Source: Actinomycetes bacterium
Lineage (GTDB): Bacteria > Actinomycetota > Coriobacteriia > Coriobacteriales > Atopobiaceae
Assembly (NCBI GenBank): GCA_029546925.1
Contig: JAKPQM010000033.1
Coordinates: forward strand, 1-62,045
Length of the DNA: 62,045 nucleotides
Direction of reading: 5' to 3'
Within the stretch, counting starts at the first letter, position 1. Every line of letters begins with the position of its first letter. Shown piece after piece: positions 49,598 to 57,374 of this stretch. The notes beneath the pieces are model-generated. The model saw nothing but the letters and a program-made list of their open reading frames with translations, had not been told where the DNA came from and did not search any database. The translations under genes were made by a program, and so were the position numbers.

Positions 49598-50158
49598 ATG
49601 AATTACATGCAGATCGCCCTTCTGGTACTCGTCATCGCCGGCGTGTGGGCCGTTGTGGAGCTTGCGCTCACGATCCGCAAGACGCGCAAGGTCGTCGACG
49701 AGATCTCGATTACCGCCAATGAGACCGTCGGCCAGGTCCAACCCATCATCGGCAAGGTCGATGGGATCATGGACGAGCTCGATCCCACCATCAAGCAGGT
49801 TCCCGAGCTTCTCGGCAAGGTCGGGACCGCCGTCGATTCCGTGAACGACATCCTCGGCGACGTCTCGGGTACCACGGGCGCCGTCGCCACCGTCACCTCC
49901 GGTGTCAGCCGTGCTGCCACAGATGCCGTCAGCTCCGTGTCCGGTGCGGTCGGCCGTCTTACCGGTAGGCGCCGCAAGGGCAAGAAGGCAGAGTCAGACG
50001 CCCAGCTCAAGGCTGCACCTGCCGAGGAGAAGCCCGCCGAGGCTGCTCCTGCGCCCAAGGCGAGGAAGAAGGATTATGTCACCTACGCCGAGGACACGCC
50101 CGCACCCACCGCTGCGCCCGAGGAGGGCGTCGAGGCAGCCGAAGACAAGGCAGAGTAA
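49598..50158 (+). CDS. DUF948-like membrane-anchored protein
   Basis: 186-residue protein: N-terminal membrane helix (MQIALLVLVIAGVWAVVELAL), an amphipathic helical region of heptad character (RKVVDEISITANETVGQVQP through DSVNDILGDVSGTTG) and an Ala/Pro/Glu-rich tail. This is the DUF948 pattern, seen in Gram-positive general-stress proteins such as YtxG. It is 12 bp upstream of the RsbW-like gene and the sigma factor, which strengthens a stress/envelope connection. GAGGAGGAG precedes the ATG. Confidence 0.72.
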   Translation: MNYMQIALLVLVIAGVWAVVELALTIRKTRKVVDEISITANETVGQVQPIIGKVDGIMDELDPTIKQVPELLGKVGTAVDSVNDILGDVSGTTGAVATVTSGVSRAATDAVSSVSGAVGRLTGRRRKGKKAESDAQLKAAPAEEKPAEAAPAPKARKKDYVTYAEDTPAPTAAPEEGVEAAEDKAE

Positions 50159-50170
50159 GGTCCGGTTCCC

Positions 50171-50524
50171 ATGAAGACAGCCCACGTTGAGCTCTCCGTT
50201 CCCGCAGAAGCCGCATTCGCGCGTTCCGTGCGCATGATGGCGGCCAACCTGGCCGTATGCCTCGATATGAGCGTCGATGATGTCGAGGAGGTCCGCATGG
50301 CCGCAGGGGAGGGTTTCGTGCTCTCCTGCGCCACCGAGCCCGAGGCATGCGCCATCGACTTCACCCTCTCCGACCAAGGCATCTCCATGGACTTCTCGCT
50401 GGGGGCGGCGCTTGGCGATACCGACGAGCTCAAACTTGCGCGCCTGCTGCTCGCTGCAGTGTGCGACGAGTTCGCCATCGATCAGGCCGCCGCCAAGCTC
50501 CATCTTATGAAACGGATCGGCTAG
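50171..50524 (+). CDS. Degenerate RsbW/SpoIIAB-like anti-sigma protein
   Basis: 117-residue HATPase-like protein. The helix VDDVEEVRMAAGEGFVLSC aligns with the N-box of RsbW-type kinases (usually E-A-x-x-N-A-I-x-H), retaining the glutamate but lacking the Mg-binding asparagine; no DxGxG ATP-lid box is present. The C-terminal DELKLARLLLAAVCDEFAID keeps the family pattern. It sits one base before a SigB-family sigma gene, the usual partner. It probably binds the sigma factor but may not bind ATP or act as a kinase. Confidence 0.65.
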   Translation: MKTAHVELSVPAEAAFARSVRMMAANLAVCLDMSVDDVEEVRMAAGEGFVLSCATEPEACAIDFTLSDQGISMDFSLGAALGDTDELKLARLLLAAVCDEFAIDQAAAKLHLMKRIG

Positions 50525-50525
50525 C

Positions 50526-51431
50526 ATGTCGAGCTATCCCGACGACGAGTACATCGAATTCGCCGATGAGGACGATGCCGACGAGCGGGATCTCCTCGAT
50601 CTTGACGAGACGGACGGCCCCGACGATCTCGATGAGGAGCCCGGCGGCGCAACCGTTGCCGCGAATCCACGCCCGGCCAAGTGGAATCGCCTGCGCACGC
50701 GCCGGCTCTTCCGGGCAGCCCGCGCGGGCGATGCCGATGCGCGCGAAGAGCTCATCATGGCCTACGACGGCTTGGCCCGCTACCTCGCGCGCAAGTTCAA
50801 GAATCGCGGCGAATCCGATGAGGACCTCGAACAAGTCGCCTATCTCGGCCTGATCAAGGCCATCGATCGCTTCGAGCCCGAACGCGGCCTCGAGTTCTCG
50901 ACCTACGCCACGCCCACCATCATGGGCGAGCTGCGCCGTCACTTCCGCGATAAGGGCTGGTCGGTGCGCGTTCCGCGCCGCCTGCAGGAGCTGTCCCAGA
51001 AGGTCAACCGCGCGACCGACGATCTGGCTGTCGAGCTGGGGCACATGCCCTCGGTTTCCGAGATCGCCGATCATCTGGGCGTTTCCGTCGACGAGGTGCT
51101 CGAGGCCATGGAATCCTCCAGCGCCTACAGCGCAGTCTCCTTCGATACGGGTGCCAGCATCGACGATGAGGACGCCCCCACCCTCATGGATCATATGGGA
51201 GACGAGGACAAGGATCTTACGGGCACCGACGATCGCCTGGTGCTCGAGGAGACCATCGCGGAGTTCTCGCCGCGCGAACAGCAGATCGTGCGCATGCGCT
51301 TCATCGAGGGCCTCACCCAGGTCGAGATCGCCCAGCAGCTCGGCATCTCGCAGGTCCAAGTATCGAGGCTCCTGCGCAAGACGCTCCGCCGCCTGCAGGA
51401 CAAGATCGACCCCCAGGGCCTTGCCGTCTAG
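50526..51431 (+). CDS. SigB/SigF-family RNA polymerase sigma factor
   Basis: 301-residue group 3 sigma factor. Region 2 has GLARYLARKFKNRGESDEDLEQVAYLG (part) and FSTYATPTIMGELRRHFRDKGW; region 3 has VPRRLQELSQKVNRATDDLA; region 4 has FSPREQQIVRMRFIEGLTQVEI and the HTH QLGISQVQVSRLLRKTL. The first 45 residues are an acidic extension (DDEYIEFADEDDADERDLL) not usual in SigB/SigF, perhaps a DNA-mimicking autoinhibitory segment. Forms a unit with the DUF948-like and RsbW-like genes. Confidence 0.92.
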   Translation: MSSYPDDEYIEFADEDDADERDLLDLDETDGPDDLDEEPGGATVAANPRPAKWNRLRTRRLFRAARAGDADAREELIMAYDGLARYLARKFKNRGESDEDLEQVAYLGLIKAIDRFEPERGLEFSTYATPTIMGELRRHFRDKGWSVRVPRRLQELSQKVNRATDDLAVELGHMPSVSEIADHLGVSVDEVLEAMESSSAYSAVSFDTGASIDDEDAPTLMDHMGDEDKDLTGTDDRLVLEETIAEFSPREQQIVRMRFIEGLTQVEIAQQLGISQVQVSRLLRKTLRRLQDKIDPQGLAV

Positions 51432-51576
51432 TTCCCGGTCCCGCGCATTCCAAAAAGCAGCTCCACGCGACAGCGTCCGAGATGATCCGCCCCTCCCGTG
51501 AGGGAGCGCACTGCGGCCCAATTTGGCACGGGTCGTGGAATTGACGTCTAAGCTGCCATAACCACACACGGTGCGG

Positions 51577-51619
51577 TATAATTCATCAGTTATGCATACG
51601 GCATACCCGCATGTGCGGG
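51577..51619 (+). promoter_or_regulatory. alaS promoter -10 and leader hairpin
   Basis: TATAAT at 51577-51582, with CTGCCA (51553-51558) as a weak -35 at 18 bp. The leader of about 56 nt contains CCCGCA-TG-TGCGGG (51606-51619), a tight hairpin ending about 10 nt before the GAGGAG ribosome site. No T-box consensus is visible in this short leader. Confidence 0.55.
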
Positions 51620-51646
51620 GACAGATAGTTGAGGAGCAAGAACAGC

Positions 51647-54286
51647 ATGTCCGACTACAAGACGATGACCACGGCTCAGATCCGCGATGGCTTCCTGACG
51701 TTTTTCGAGTCCAAGGGCTGCAAGCTCTACCCGTCATCCTCGCTTATCCCGGACGATCCGTCGCTGCTGCTCACCAACGCGGGTATGAACCAGTTCAAGG
51801 AATACTATCAGGGCATCAAGACCATGCCCGAGATCGGCGCGTGCTCCTGCCAGAAGTGCCTGCGCACCAACGATATCGACAATATCGGAGATTCCAGCCA
51901 CCTCTCGTTCTTCGAGATGCTCGGCAACTTCTCGTTCGGCGGCTACTCCAAGGCGGATGCCATCGCCTGGGCATGGGAGTTCATCACCGAAGAAGAGCAT
52001 CTGGGCCTTCCCGCAGACCGCCTCTATATGACCGTCTTCGAGGATGACGACGAGGCGATCGAACTCTGGCATGAGCAGGGTGTGCCCTACGATCACATCT
52101 CGCGCCTCGGTGCCGACGATAACTTCTGGGCTGCCGGCCCCACCGGCCCCTGCGGTCCCTGCTCCGAGATCTACTTCGATCAGGGCCCGGAGTTCGAGGG
52201 CGCGGCTCCCGGCGATGATGGCGATCGCTACCTCGAGTTCTGGAACCTCGTCTTCACGCAGTTCGATCGCCAGGAGGACGGCTCGATGCCCGAGCTGCCC
52301 CACCGCAACATCGACACGGGCATGGGCCTCGAGCGTATCGCGGCCATCATGCAGCACAAGGGCACCAACTACGACGGCGACATCCTGTCCTCGCTGATCG
52401 ATGTGGGAAGGACCCTTTCGGGCAGGGACTATGGCGCGGACGCAACTGCCGATCGCTCCCTGCGCATCGTCGCCGATCACAGCCGCTCGGTCACCTTCAT
52501 GATCGGCGACGGTATCCTACCTTCCAACGAGGGCCGCGGCTACGTGCTGCGCCGCCTTTTGCGCCGCGCCGTCTACCACGGCCGCCTGCTGGGCATCCAG
52601 GGCGCGTTCCTCTCCACGTACTCCGAGGAGGTCATGCGCCTCATGGCCGACGTGTACCCCCAGCTCACCGAGAACAGGGCCCTCATCCTCTCCTTGCTCC
52701 GTGCCGAGGAGGAGCGCTTCAACGCCACGCTCGACGCGGGCGAGGCGAAGCTCGATGCGGCGCTCTCCTCCCTTCCCGAGGCGGCCGATCTTCCCGGCGA
52801 CGTGGCTTTCCAGCTGCACGATACCTACGGTTTCCCCATCGATCTCACGCGCGAGATATGCGAGTCTGCGGGCCACGCGGTCGACATGGCGGGCTTCGAT
52901 CTCTGCATGGCCGAGCAGCGCGAGCGTGCCCGCGCCCATGCCGAGCAGGATGCTTGGGGCACCTTCAACGACGTGTGGGTATCCCTTTCAGATAGGCTTC
53001 CCGCAACCGAGTTCGCAGGTTACGAGAAGGAGACGGCCTGCGCCGAGGTGCTCGCGCTCGTTTCCGAGGGCGCCGAGATCGAGCGCGCCGAGGAAGGCGC
53101 CTCGGTCGAGGTGGTTCTCTCCGCCACGCCCTTCTACGCCGAGATGGGCGGCCAATCAGGCGATACGGGGTTCATCGAGGCGGAGGGCCTCCGCGTGCGC
53201 GTGACCGATACCCGCCATCACGAGGGCGACCTCTATGCCCATATCGGCACGGTGGAGGAGGGCGTGCTCGTGCGCGGCGCCACCGTCTCCGCAAGCATCG
53301 ACCATGGCCGCCGCGAGCTCATCCGCCGCAATCACACGGCGACCCACCTGCTGGATGCGGCCCTCAAGGCGGTGCTCGGAGCCCATGTCAGCCAAGCGGG
53401 ATCCCTCGTGGCGCCCGACCGCCTGCGCTTCGACTTCACGCACTTCGAGGCGATGACCGCAGACGAGATCGATCGCGTCGAGGGCATGGTCAATGCCGAG
53501 ATCTTCGCCGCCAAGCCCGTCATCACCCAGGTCATGGGCATCGATGAGGCCAAGGCCTCCGGCGCCGTCGCCCTTTTCGGCGAGAAGTACGGCGATATGG
53601 TGCGCGTCGTTTCCTGCGGTGCCGAGGACAAGCCCTTCTCGCGCGAGCTCTGCGGCGGCACGCACGCGAGCAATACCGCCGAGATCGGCCTGTTCAAGAT
53701 CGTCTCCGAGGGCTCCGTGGGCAGCAATGCCCGCCGCATCGAGGCTGTGACCTCGGTGGGGGCCATCAACTACCTCGATAGCCGCCTCGCCGAGATCGAC
53801 GGTGTCGCGGCTCTGCTCAAGTGCCGCCCCGCCGATGTGCCCGCGCGCGTCGCGTCGCTTCTCGCCGAATGCGCCGAGGCCGAGAAGAAACTCGCCGCCG
53901 CCCTCACCGGCGGCCAATCCGCCAAGCTCGCCTCCGCTCTTGCCAACGCCATCGATACGGGAGCGTACAAACTCGTCATCGCCCGTCTCGACGGCATCGG
54001 GGGCAAGGAGATCCGCAGCGCTTGGGATAGCATCCGCGAGCAGTTGGGCGGCTCCTGCGCCTGCGTCCTCGCCTCGGCAACCGAGGATGGCAAGGTGGCC
54101 CTCTTGGCCGGTGCCACCGATGACGCCGTCAGCGCGGGCTTCTCGGCGGGCAGCATCATCAAGGAGATCGCCGTGCTCGTGGGCGGTCGCGGCGGCGGCA
54201 AAGCCAACATGGCGCAGGCGGGAGGCTCCGATGTCTCCGGCATCGATGCAGCGCTCTCTGCTGCCCGTGAGATGTTGGGATCATGA
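51647..54286 (+). CDS. alaS: Alanyl-tRNA synthetase
   Basis: 879-residue class II synthetase. Aminoacylation core: AQIRDGFLTFFESKGCKLYP, TNAGMNQFKEYY, DSSHLSFFEMLGNFSFGGY (motif 2), GPCGPCSEIYFD and NIDTGMGLERIA (motif 3). The editing domain has RNHTATHLLDAALK and the CGGTHASNT zinc/editing motif, followed by the C-Ala domain with GGRGGGKANMAQAG. ATG at 51647 follows GAGGAG; an earlier in-frame codon at 51629 overlaps the ribosome site. Heads alaS-ruvX-mltG-yqeG. Confidence 0.97.
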   Translation: MSDYKTMTTAQIRDGFLTFFESKGCKLYPSSSLIPDDPSLLLTNAGMNQFKEYYQGIKTMPEIGACSCQKCLRTNDIDNIGDSSHLSFFEMLGNFSFGGYSKADAIAWAWEFITEEEHLGLPADRLYMTVFEDDDEAIELWHEQGVPYDHISRLGADDNFWAAGPTGPCGPCSEIYFDQGPEFEGAAPGDDGDRYLEFWNLVFTQFDRQEDGSMPELPHRNIDTGMGLERIAAIMQHKGTNYDGDILSSLIDVGRTLSGRDYGADATADRSLRIVADHSRSVTFMIGDGILPSNEGRGYVLRRLLRRAVYHGRLLGIQGAFLSTYSEEVMRLMADVYPQLTENRALILSLLRAEEERFNATLDAGEAKLDAALSSLPEAADLPGDVAFQLHDTYGFPIDLTREICESAGHAVDMAGFDLCMAEQRERARAHAEQDAWGTFNDVWVSLSDRLPATEFAGYEKETACAEVLALVSEGAEIERAEEGASVEVVLSATPFYAEMGGQSGDTGFIEAEGLRVRVTDTRHHEGDLYAHIGTVEEGVLVRGATVSASIDHGRRELIRRNHTATHLLDAALKAVLGAHVSQAGSLVAPDRLRFDFTHFEAMTADEIDRVEGMVNAEIFAAKPVITQVMGIDEAKASGAVALFGEKYGDMVRVVSCGAEDKPFSRELCGGTHASNTAEIGLFKIVSEGSVGSNARRIEAVTSVGAINYLDSRLAEIDGVAALLKCRPADVPARVASLLAECAEAEKKLAAALTGGQSAKLASALANAIDTGAYKLVIARLDGIGGKEIRSAWDSIREQLGGSCACVLASATEDGKVALLAGATDDAVSAGFSAGSIIKEIAVLVGGRGGGKANMAQAGGSDVSGIDAALSAAREMLGS

Positions 54287-54705
54287 GAGCGCTCGCCCTC
54301 GATATAGGCGACGCCCGCATCGGCGTCGCCGTGAGCGATCCGAGCGGACGTCTGGCCACGCCCGTTTGCGTGCTCGACGCTGACGAGGTCTATGGCAACG
54401 CGCCCGCATGGAGGCGCCTGCTTGCAGATTGGGAACCCGATGTCCTCGTCTGCGGGCTCCCGCTCACCTTGGATGGCGAACCGGGGCCCCAGGCCGAGGC
54501 TATCAGCGCACGTGCACAGGAGATCGCGGCAAGATGCGCTCTTCCCTTGGAGTTTTCCGATGAGCGCCTCTCGTCGGCAGAGGCAAAGCGTATCCTACAT
54601 GAGCAGGGTTTGAGCGAGAAGGATATGCGCGGCAAGATCGATATGATCGCCGCCTCGCTCTTTCTCCAGTCCTGGCTGGACGCCGGGCAGATCGATAGGG
54701 CTTGA
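54283..54705 (+). CDS. ruvX: Putative pre-16S rRNA nuclease / Holliday junction resolvase (YqgF/RuvX)
   Basis: 140-residue RNase H-fold protein. Catalytic acidic residues appear in ALDIGDARIGVAVSD, DERLSSAEA and the C-terminal KIDMIAASLFLQ. YqgF processes the 16S rRNA 5' end. It overlaps the alaS stop (ATGA), a common order in Actinobacteria and Firmicutes. Confidence 0.94.
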   Translation: MRALALDIGDARIGVAVSDPSGRLATPVCVLDADEVYGNAPAWRRLLADWEPDVLVCGLPLTLDGEPGPQAEAISARAQEIAARCALPLEFSDERLSSAEAKRILHEQGLSEKDMRGKIDMIAASLFLQSWLDAGQIDRA

Positions 54706-54711
54706 AAGACC

Positions 54712-55995
54712 ATGGCAGAACACAGCACCCCCGACAGCGAGCGCGCCACCGGTCGGCACAGCCAGGACAATCTGGCCGTGGCTACCCCCGGTGAGGCTCG
54801 GCCCGTCGCCATCGAAGGCCTCGAGACCCTCAAGGGCGCACCCGACACCGCGAATTCGGTCCTCGGCGGACGCGTTTCCTCACGCACGGCGCGTGCGACC
54901 TCCCGTGCTCAGGAGCGCGCAGGCAAGACCCGGCGCAAGAAGCGCTCGCTTGCCCGCAAGATCTTGTCAGCCATCCTCGGCGTCGCGGTGATCGGCGGCC
55001 TTGCCGCCGCGCTGTACTACGGGGTCCTGCCCCGCCTTTCCGGTTCAGGCGGCGATGACCGTCCTTCCGTGGAGAAGGGCGTCGAAACCGAGATCCTGAT
55101 CCCCGACGGATCGGGTGCCGGCGAGATCGCCGAGCTTCTCTACCAAGAGGGCATCATCGATGACCGCACGGCCTTTTTGCAGGCCATCAAACGTCAGGAT
55201 GCCGAACAGCTCCTCAAGAGCGGCGCATACCGCTTCACCACGGGTTCCGATCCCGCCGAGGTCGTGCGCCAGCTCGTCGAAGGCCCCAACTCCTCGGTGG
55301 GCAGCCTCACCGTTCCCGAAGGCCTCACCGTTGCCAAGATAGCCGATCTCGTCGAGAGCCGCTTCGGCATTCCGCGCGATACCTTCCTGGCGCAGGCGAC
55401 GGCCTCGAACTACGCTGCCGAGTATCCCTTCCTCGCCGAGGCGGCCAACGATTCGCTCGAGGGCTTCCTGTTCCCCAAGACCTATGATTTCACGGGGCTT
55501 GACATCACAGCCGACCTCATCATCCGCACCATGCTCGACCAATATGCCATCGAGGTCTCCGGGATCGATTTCGACAGCGCGCGCTCCACGCTCCAGGATC
55601 GCTACGGCATCGAGTTCTCCAACTACGACATCATCACGATGGCCTCCATCATCGAGCGCGAGACCAACACCGATGAGGACCGCGCCACGGTGGCATCCGT
55701 CCTCTACAACCGACTCGAGCTCGGTATCCCGCTGCAGTCAGATGCCACGACCGAGTATGTCGTGGGCCGCGAGGTCTACCAATCCGATCTTGCGGAGGAT
55801 AACCCCTACAACTCCTATCTGAACGGCGGTCTCACGCCCACGCCGATCTGCTCGCCCGGCATCGCCTCGATCAATGCGGCGCTCGATCCCGAGCGGACGT
55901 CCTACATGTTCTTCTACATGGACGGAAGCTACCACGTGTTCTCCGAGACGATCGAGGAACATGAGCAGGCTATCGCCAACGCGCCGGGGAACTGA
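54712..55995 (+). CDS. mltG: Endolytic murein transglycosylase MltG (YceG-like)
   Basis: 427-residue membrane protein that cuts nascent glycan strands. A roughly 80-residue cytoplasmic, Ala/Arg-rich N-terminus precedes one helix (ILSAILGVAVIGGLAAALYY). The LysM-like subdomain (ILIPDGSGAGEIAELLYQEG) and catalytic domain follow, with the active glutamate in ASIIERETNTDEDRATVASV and PLQSDATTEYV; NSYLNGGLTPTPICSPG is the family's C-terminal signature. Follows ruvX by 6 bp. Confidence 0.94.
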   Translation: MAEHSTPDSERATGRHSQDNLAVATPGEARPVAIEGLETLKGAPDTANSVLGGRVSSRTARATSRAQERAGKTRRKKRSLARKILSAILGVAVIGGLAAALYYGVLPRLSGSGGDDRPSVEKGVETEILIPDGSGAGEIAELLYQEGIIDDRTAFLQAIKRQDAEQLLKSGAYRFTTGSDPAEVVRQLVEGPNSSVGSLTVPEGLTVAKIADLVESRFGIPRDTFLAQATASNYAAEYPFLAEAANDSLEGFLFPKTYDFTGLDITADLIIRTMLDQYAIEVSGIDFDSARSTLQDRYGIEFSNYDIITMASIIERETNTDEDRATVASVLYNRLELGIPLQSDATTEYVVGREVYQSDLAEDNPYNSYLNGGLTPTPICSPGIASINAALDPERTSYMFFYMDGSYHVFSETIEEHEQAIANAPGN

Positions 55996-55996
55996 T

Positions 55997-56497
55997 ATGC
56001 CGCTCTTCCGCGCATGGCGCTACGTCTCCCGCGTAGAGTCGATCGACCTCGACGAGCTGGCAGCGCACGGCATCCGCTGCCTGCTTCTGGATCGCGATAA
56101 CACCATCGTGCCGCGCGATACCAAGCGTGCGCCGCGTGAGGTGGTCGCGTGGATCGCCCGTGCCCACGAGCTGGGATTCTCGCTCTGCTTCGTCTCGAAC
56201 AACATCCACGCCCGGCTCGTCGCGGCCAATGCGGCCGAGTTCGATGCGGACTACATCGACAGTGCCATGAAGCCGTTTCCCTTCTCGGTCAAGCGCGCCC
56301 TCGAGAAGATGGGCGTGGCGGCCGATGAGGCGGTCCTCATCGGCGATCAGATCTTCACCGATATCTGCGCGGGCAACCTGGGCGGGGTGCGCACCATACT
56401 CGTGCGGCCCCAATCGAGGCGCGATCTCTGGTACACCTATGTTTTCCGCCTGTTCGAGTCGCTGGTATTGCGCGGTACGCGCTTCGAAGGGGAGTAG
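55997..56497 (+). CDS. YqeG-family HAD IIIA phosphatase
   Basis: 166-residue HAD hydrolase of the YqeG/GEP4 type, related to phosphatidylglycerophosphate phosphatases. The nucleophile motif is LLLDRDNTIVPRD, motif II is in FVSNN and motif IV is VLIGDQIFTDI. ATG at 55997 lies one base after the mltG stop. In many Gram-positives yqeG neighbours aroE/yqeH; here it closes the alaS-ruvX-mltG-yqeG unit. Confidence 0.9.
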   Translation: MPLFRAWRYVSRVESIDLDELAAHGIRCLLLDRDNTIVPRDTKRAPREVVAWIARAHELGFSLCFVSNNIHARLVAANAAEFDADYIDSAMKPFPFSVKRALEKMGVAADEAVLIGDQIFTDICAGNLGGVRTILVRPQSRRDLWYTYVFRLFESLVLRGTRFEGE

Positions 56498-56542
56498 GGG
56501 AGGGGTTTAGCGCCCCTTCCTCTCCTCCGGCTGGGGGACGGG

Positions 56543-56704
56543 CGTGGCACCCCAAGGCTCCTGTCCACGCGATAAGGATGCCCCGAAGGCCGATTGCTGC
56601 CACCGGAGGGCCCCTATCCACGAAATCCTGTGGACAGGAACCCTCTGGTGGCAGGTCTGCGTGGACACAGCGCAGCCGGTGCCATGGCTCTTCCTGCGGG
56701 GCGG
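56543..56704. repeat. Dispersed palindromic element, copy B
   Basis: The inner hairpin 56597-56654 (CTGCCACC / GGTGGCAG, GAGGG / CCCTC, TCCAC / GTGGA around a CGAAATCCT loop) is enclosed by outer perfect pairs TGTCCACGC/GCGTGGACA and TGGCACC/GGTGCCA. It is related to copy A at 24.4 kb. It fills most of the 328-bp gap 56498-56825. The rest of that gap is the aroK promoter. Confidence 0.82.
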
Positions 56705-56764
56705 AAGACCTTCCCGCGTCATCGACCGGACGCGCCAGCCGAGATGGTCTCCTTATGTGAGAGC

Positions 56765-56794
56765 CTGACAGCGATGCTTCCGAGATGCTAGAAT
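56765..56794 (+). promoter_or_regulatory. aroK promoter
   Basis: CTGACA (56765-56770), 18 bp, TAGAAT (56789-56794), about 30 bp before the GTG start. GAGGAG lies six bases ahead of that start. Confidence 0.65.
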
Positions 56795-56825
56795 CTATCT
56801 CGTTCAAAATCTCGAGGAGACGTGC

Positions 56826-57374
56826 GTGGAGAATCTGGGACACAACGTCGTCGTCCATGATGGCTGCGACCATATCTTCTTCGTCGGCTTTCTAGGGGCC
56901 GGCAAGTCAACGTTAGCCCGCAACCTCGGCGAGCTCTTCCATCGTACCTACGTCGATACCGACCAGATGGTCGAGCGCTCCCTCGGCAAGCGCGTGGCCC
57001 AGATCTTCGAGGAGGACGGCGAGGACGCATTCCGCGACGCCGAGACCCGCGCCCTCAAGAACTTGGAACAGCGCAAGTCCTTGCTCGTGAGCTGCGGGGG
57101 CGGCATCGTCGAGCGGCCCGAGAACTGCGAGCTCATGCACAGGATGGGTGTCGTGGTCTTCCTCGATGGCGATCTCGAGGATTCGCTGCGCCAGATCCGA
57201 TGCCCCGAGCGCAGGCCCGATTTGGGGGATCGCAGGCATGCCGGGTGTCTCTACGATCGCCGCCGGCCGCTCTACGAGGGCACCGCCGATCTCACGGTCG
57301 ACATCCGCAACAAAAGCTTCGAGGAAGTGGCTGCCGCATCGGGCCAGCTGCTCTGGGAAAGGGGGCTGCTATGA
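56826..57374 (+). CDS. aroK: Shikimate kinase
   Basis: 182-residue P-loop kinase phosphorylating shikimate. Walker A FVGFLGAGKST, YVDTDQMVERSLGK (shikimate-binding Asp), VSCGGGIVERPEN (GGG loop) and the lid/arginine region DRRRPLYEGTADL are intact. GTG start at 56826. The stop overlaps the next gene as ATGA, so the AroB-like protein is translationally coupled. Confidence 0.92.
   Translation: MENLGHNVVVHDGCDHIFFVGFLGAGKSTLARNLGELFHRTYVDTDQMVERSLGKRVAQIFEEDGEDAFRDAETRALKNLEQRKSLLVSCGGGIVERPENCELMHRMGVVVFLDGDLEDSLRQIRCPERRPDLGDRRHAGCLYDRRRPLYEGTADLTVDIRNKSFEEVAAASGQLLWERGLL

Noticed and set aside
51571-52047. Out-of-frame open frame starting at the alaS promoter
   Set aside because: It overlaps the alaS coding sequence in another frame and has no motif; the AlaRS frame is unambiguous.
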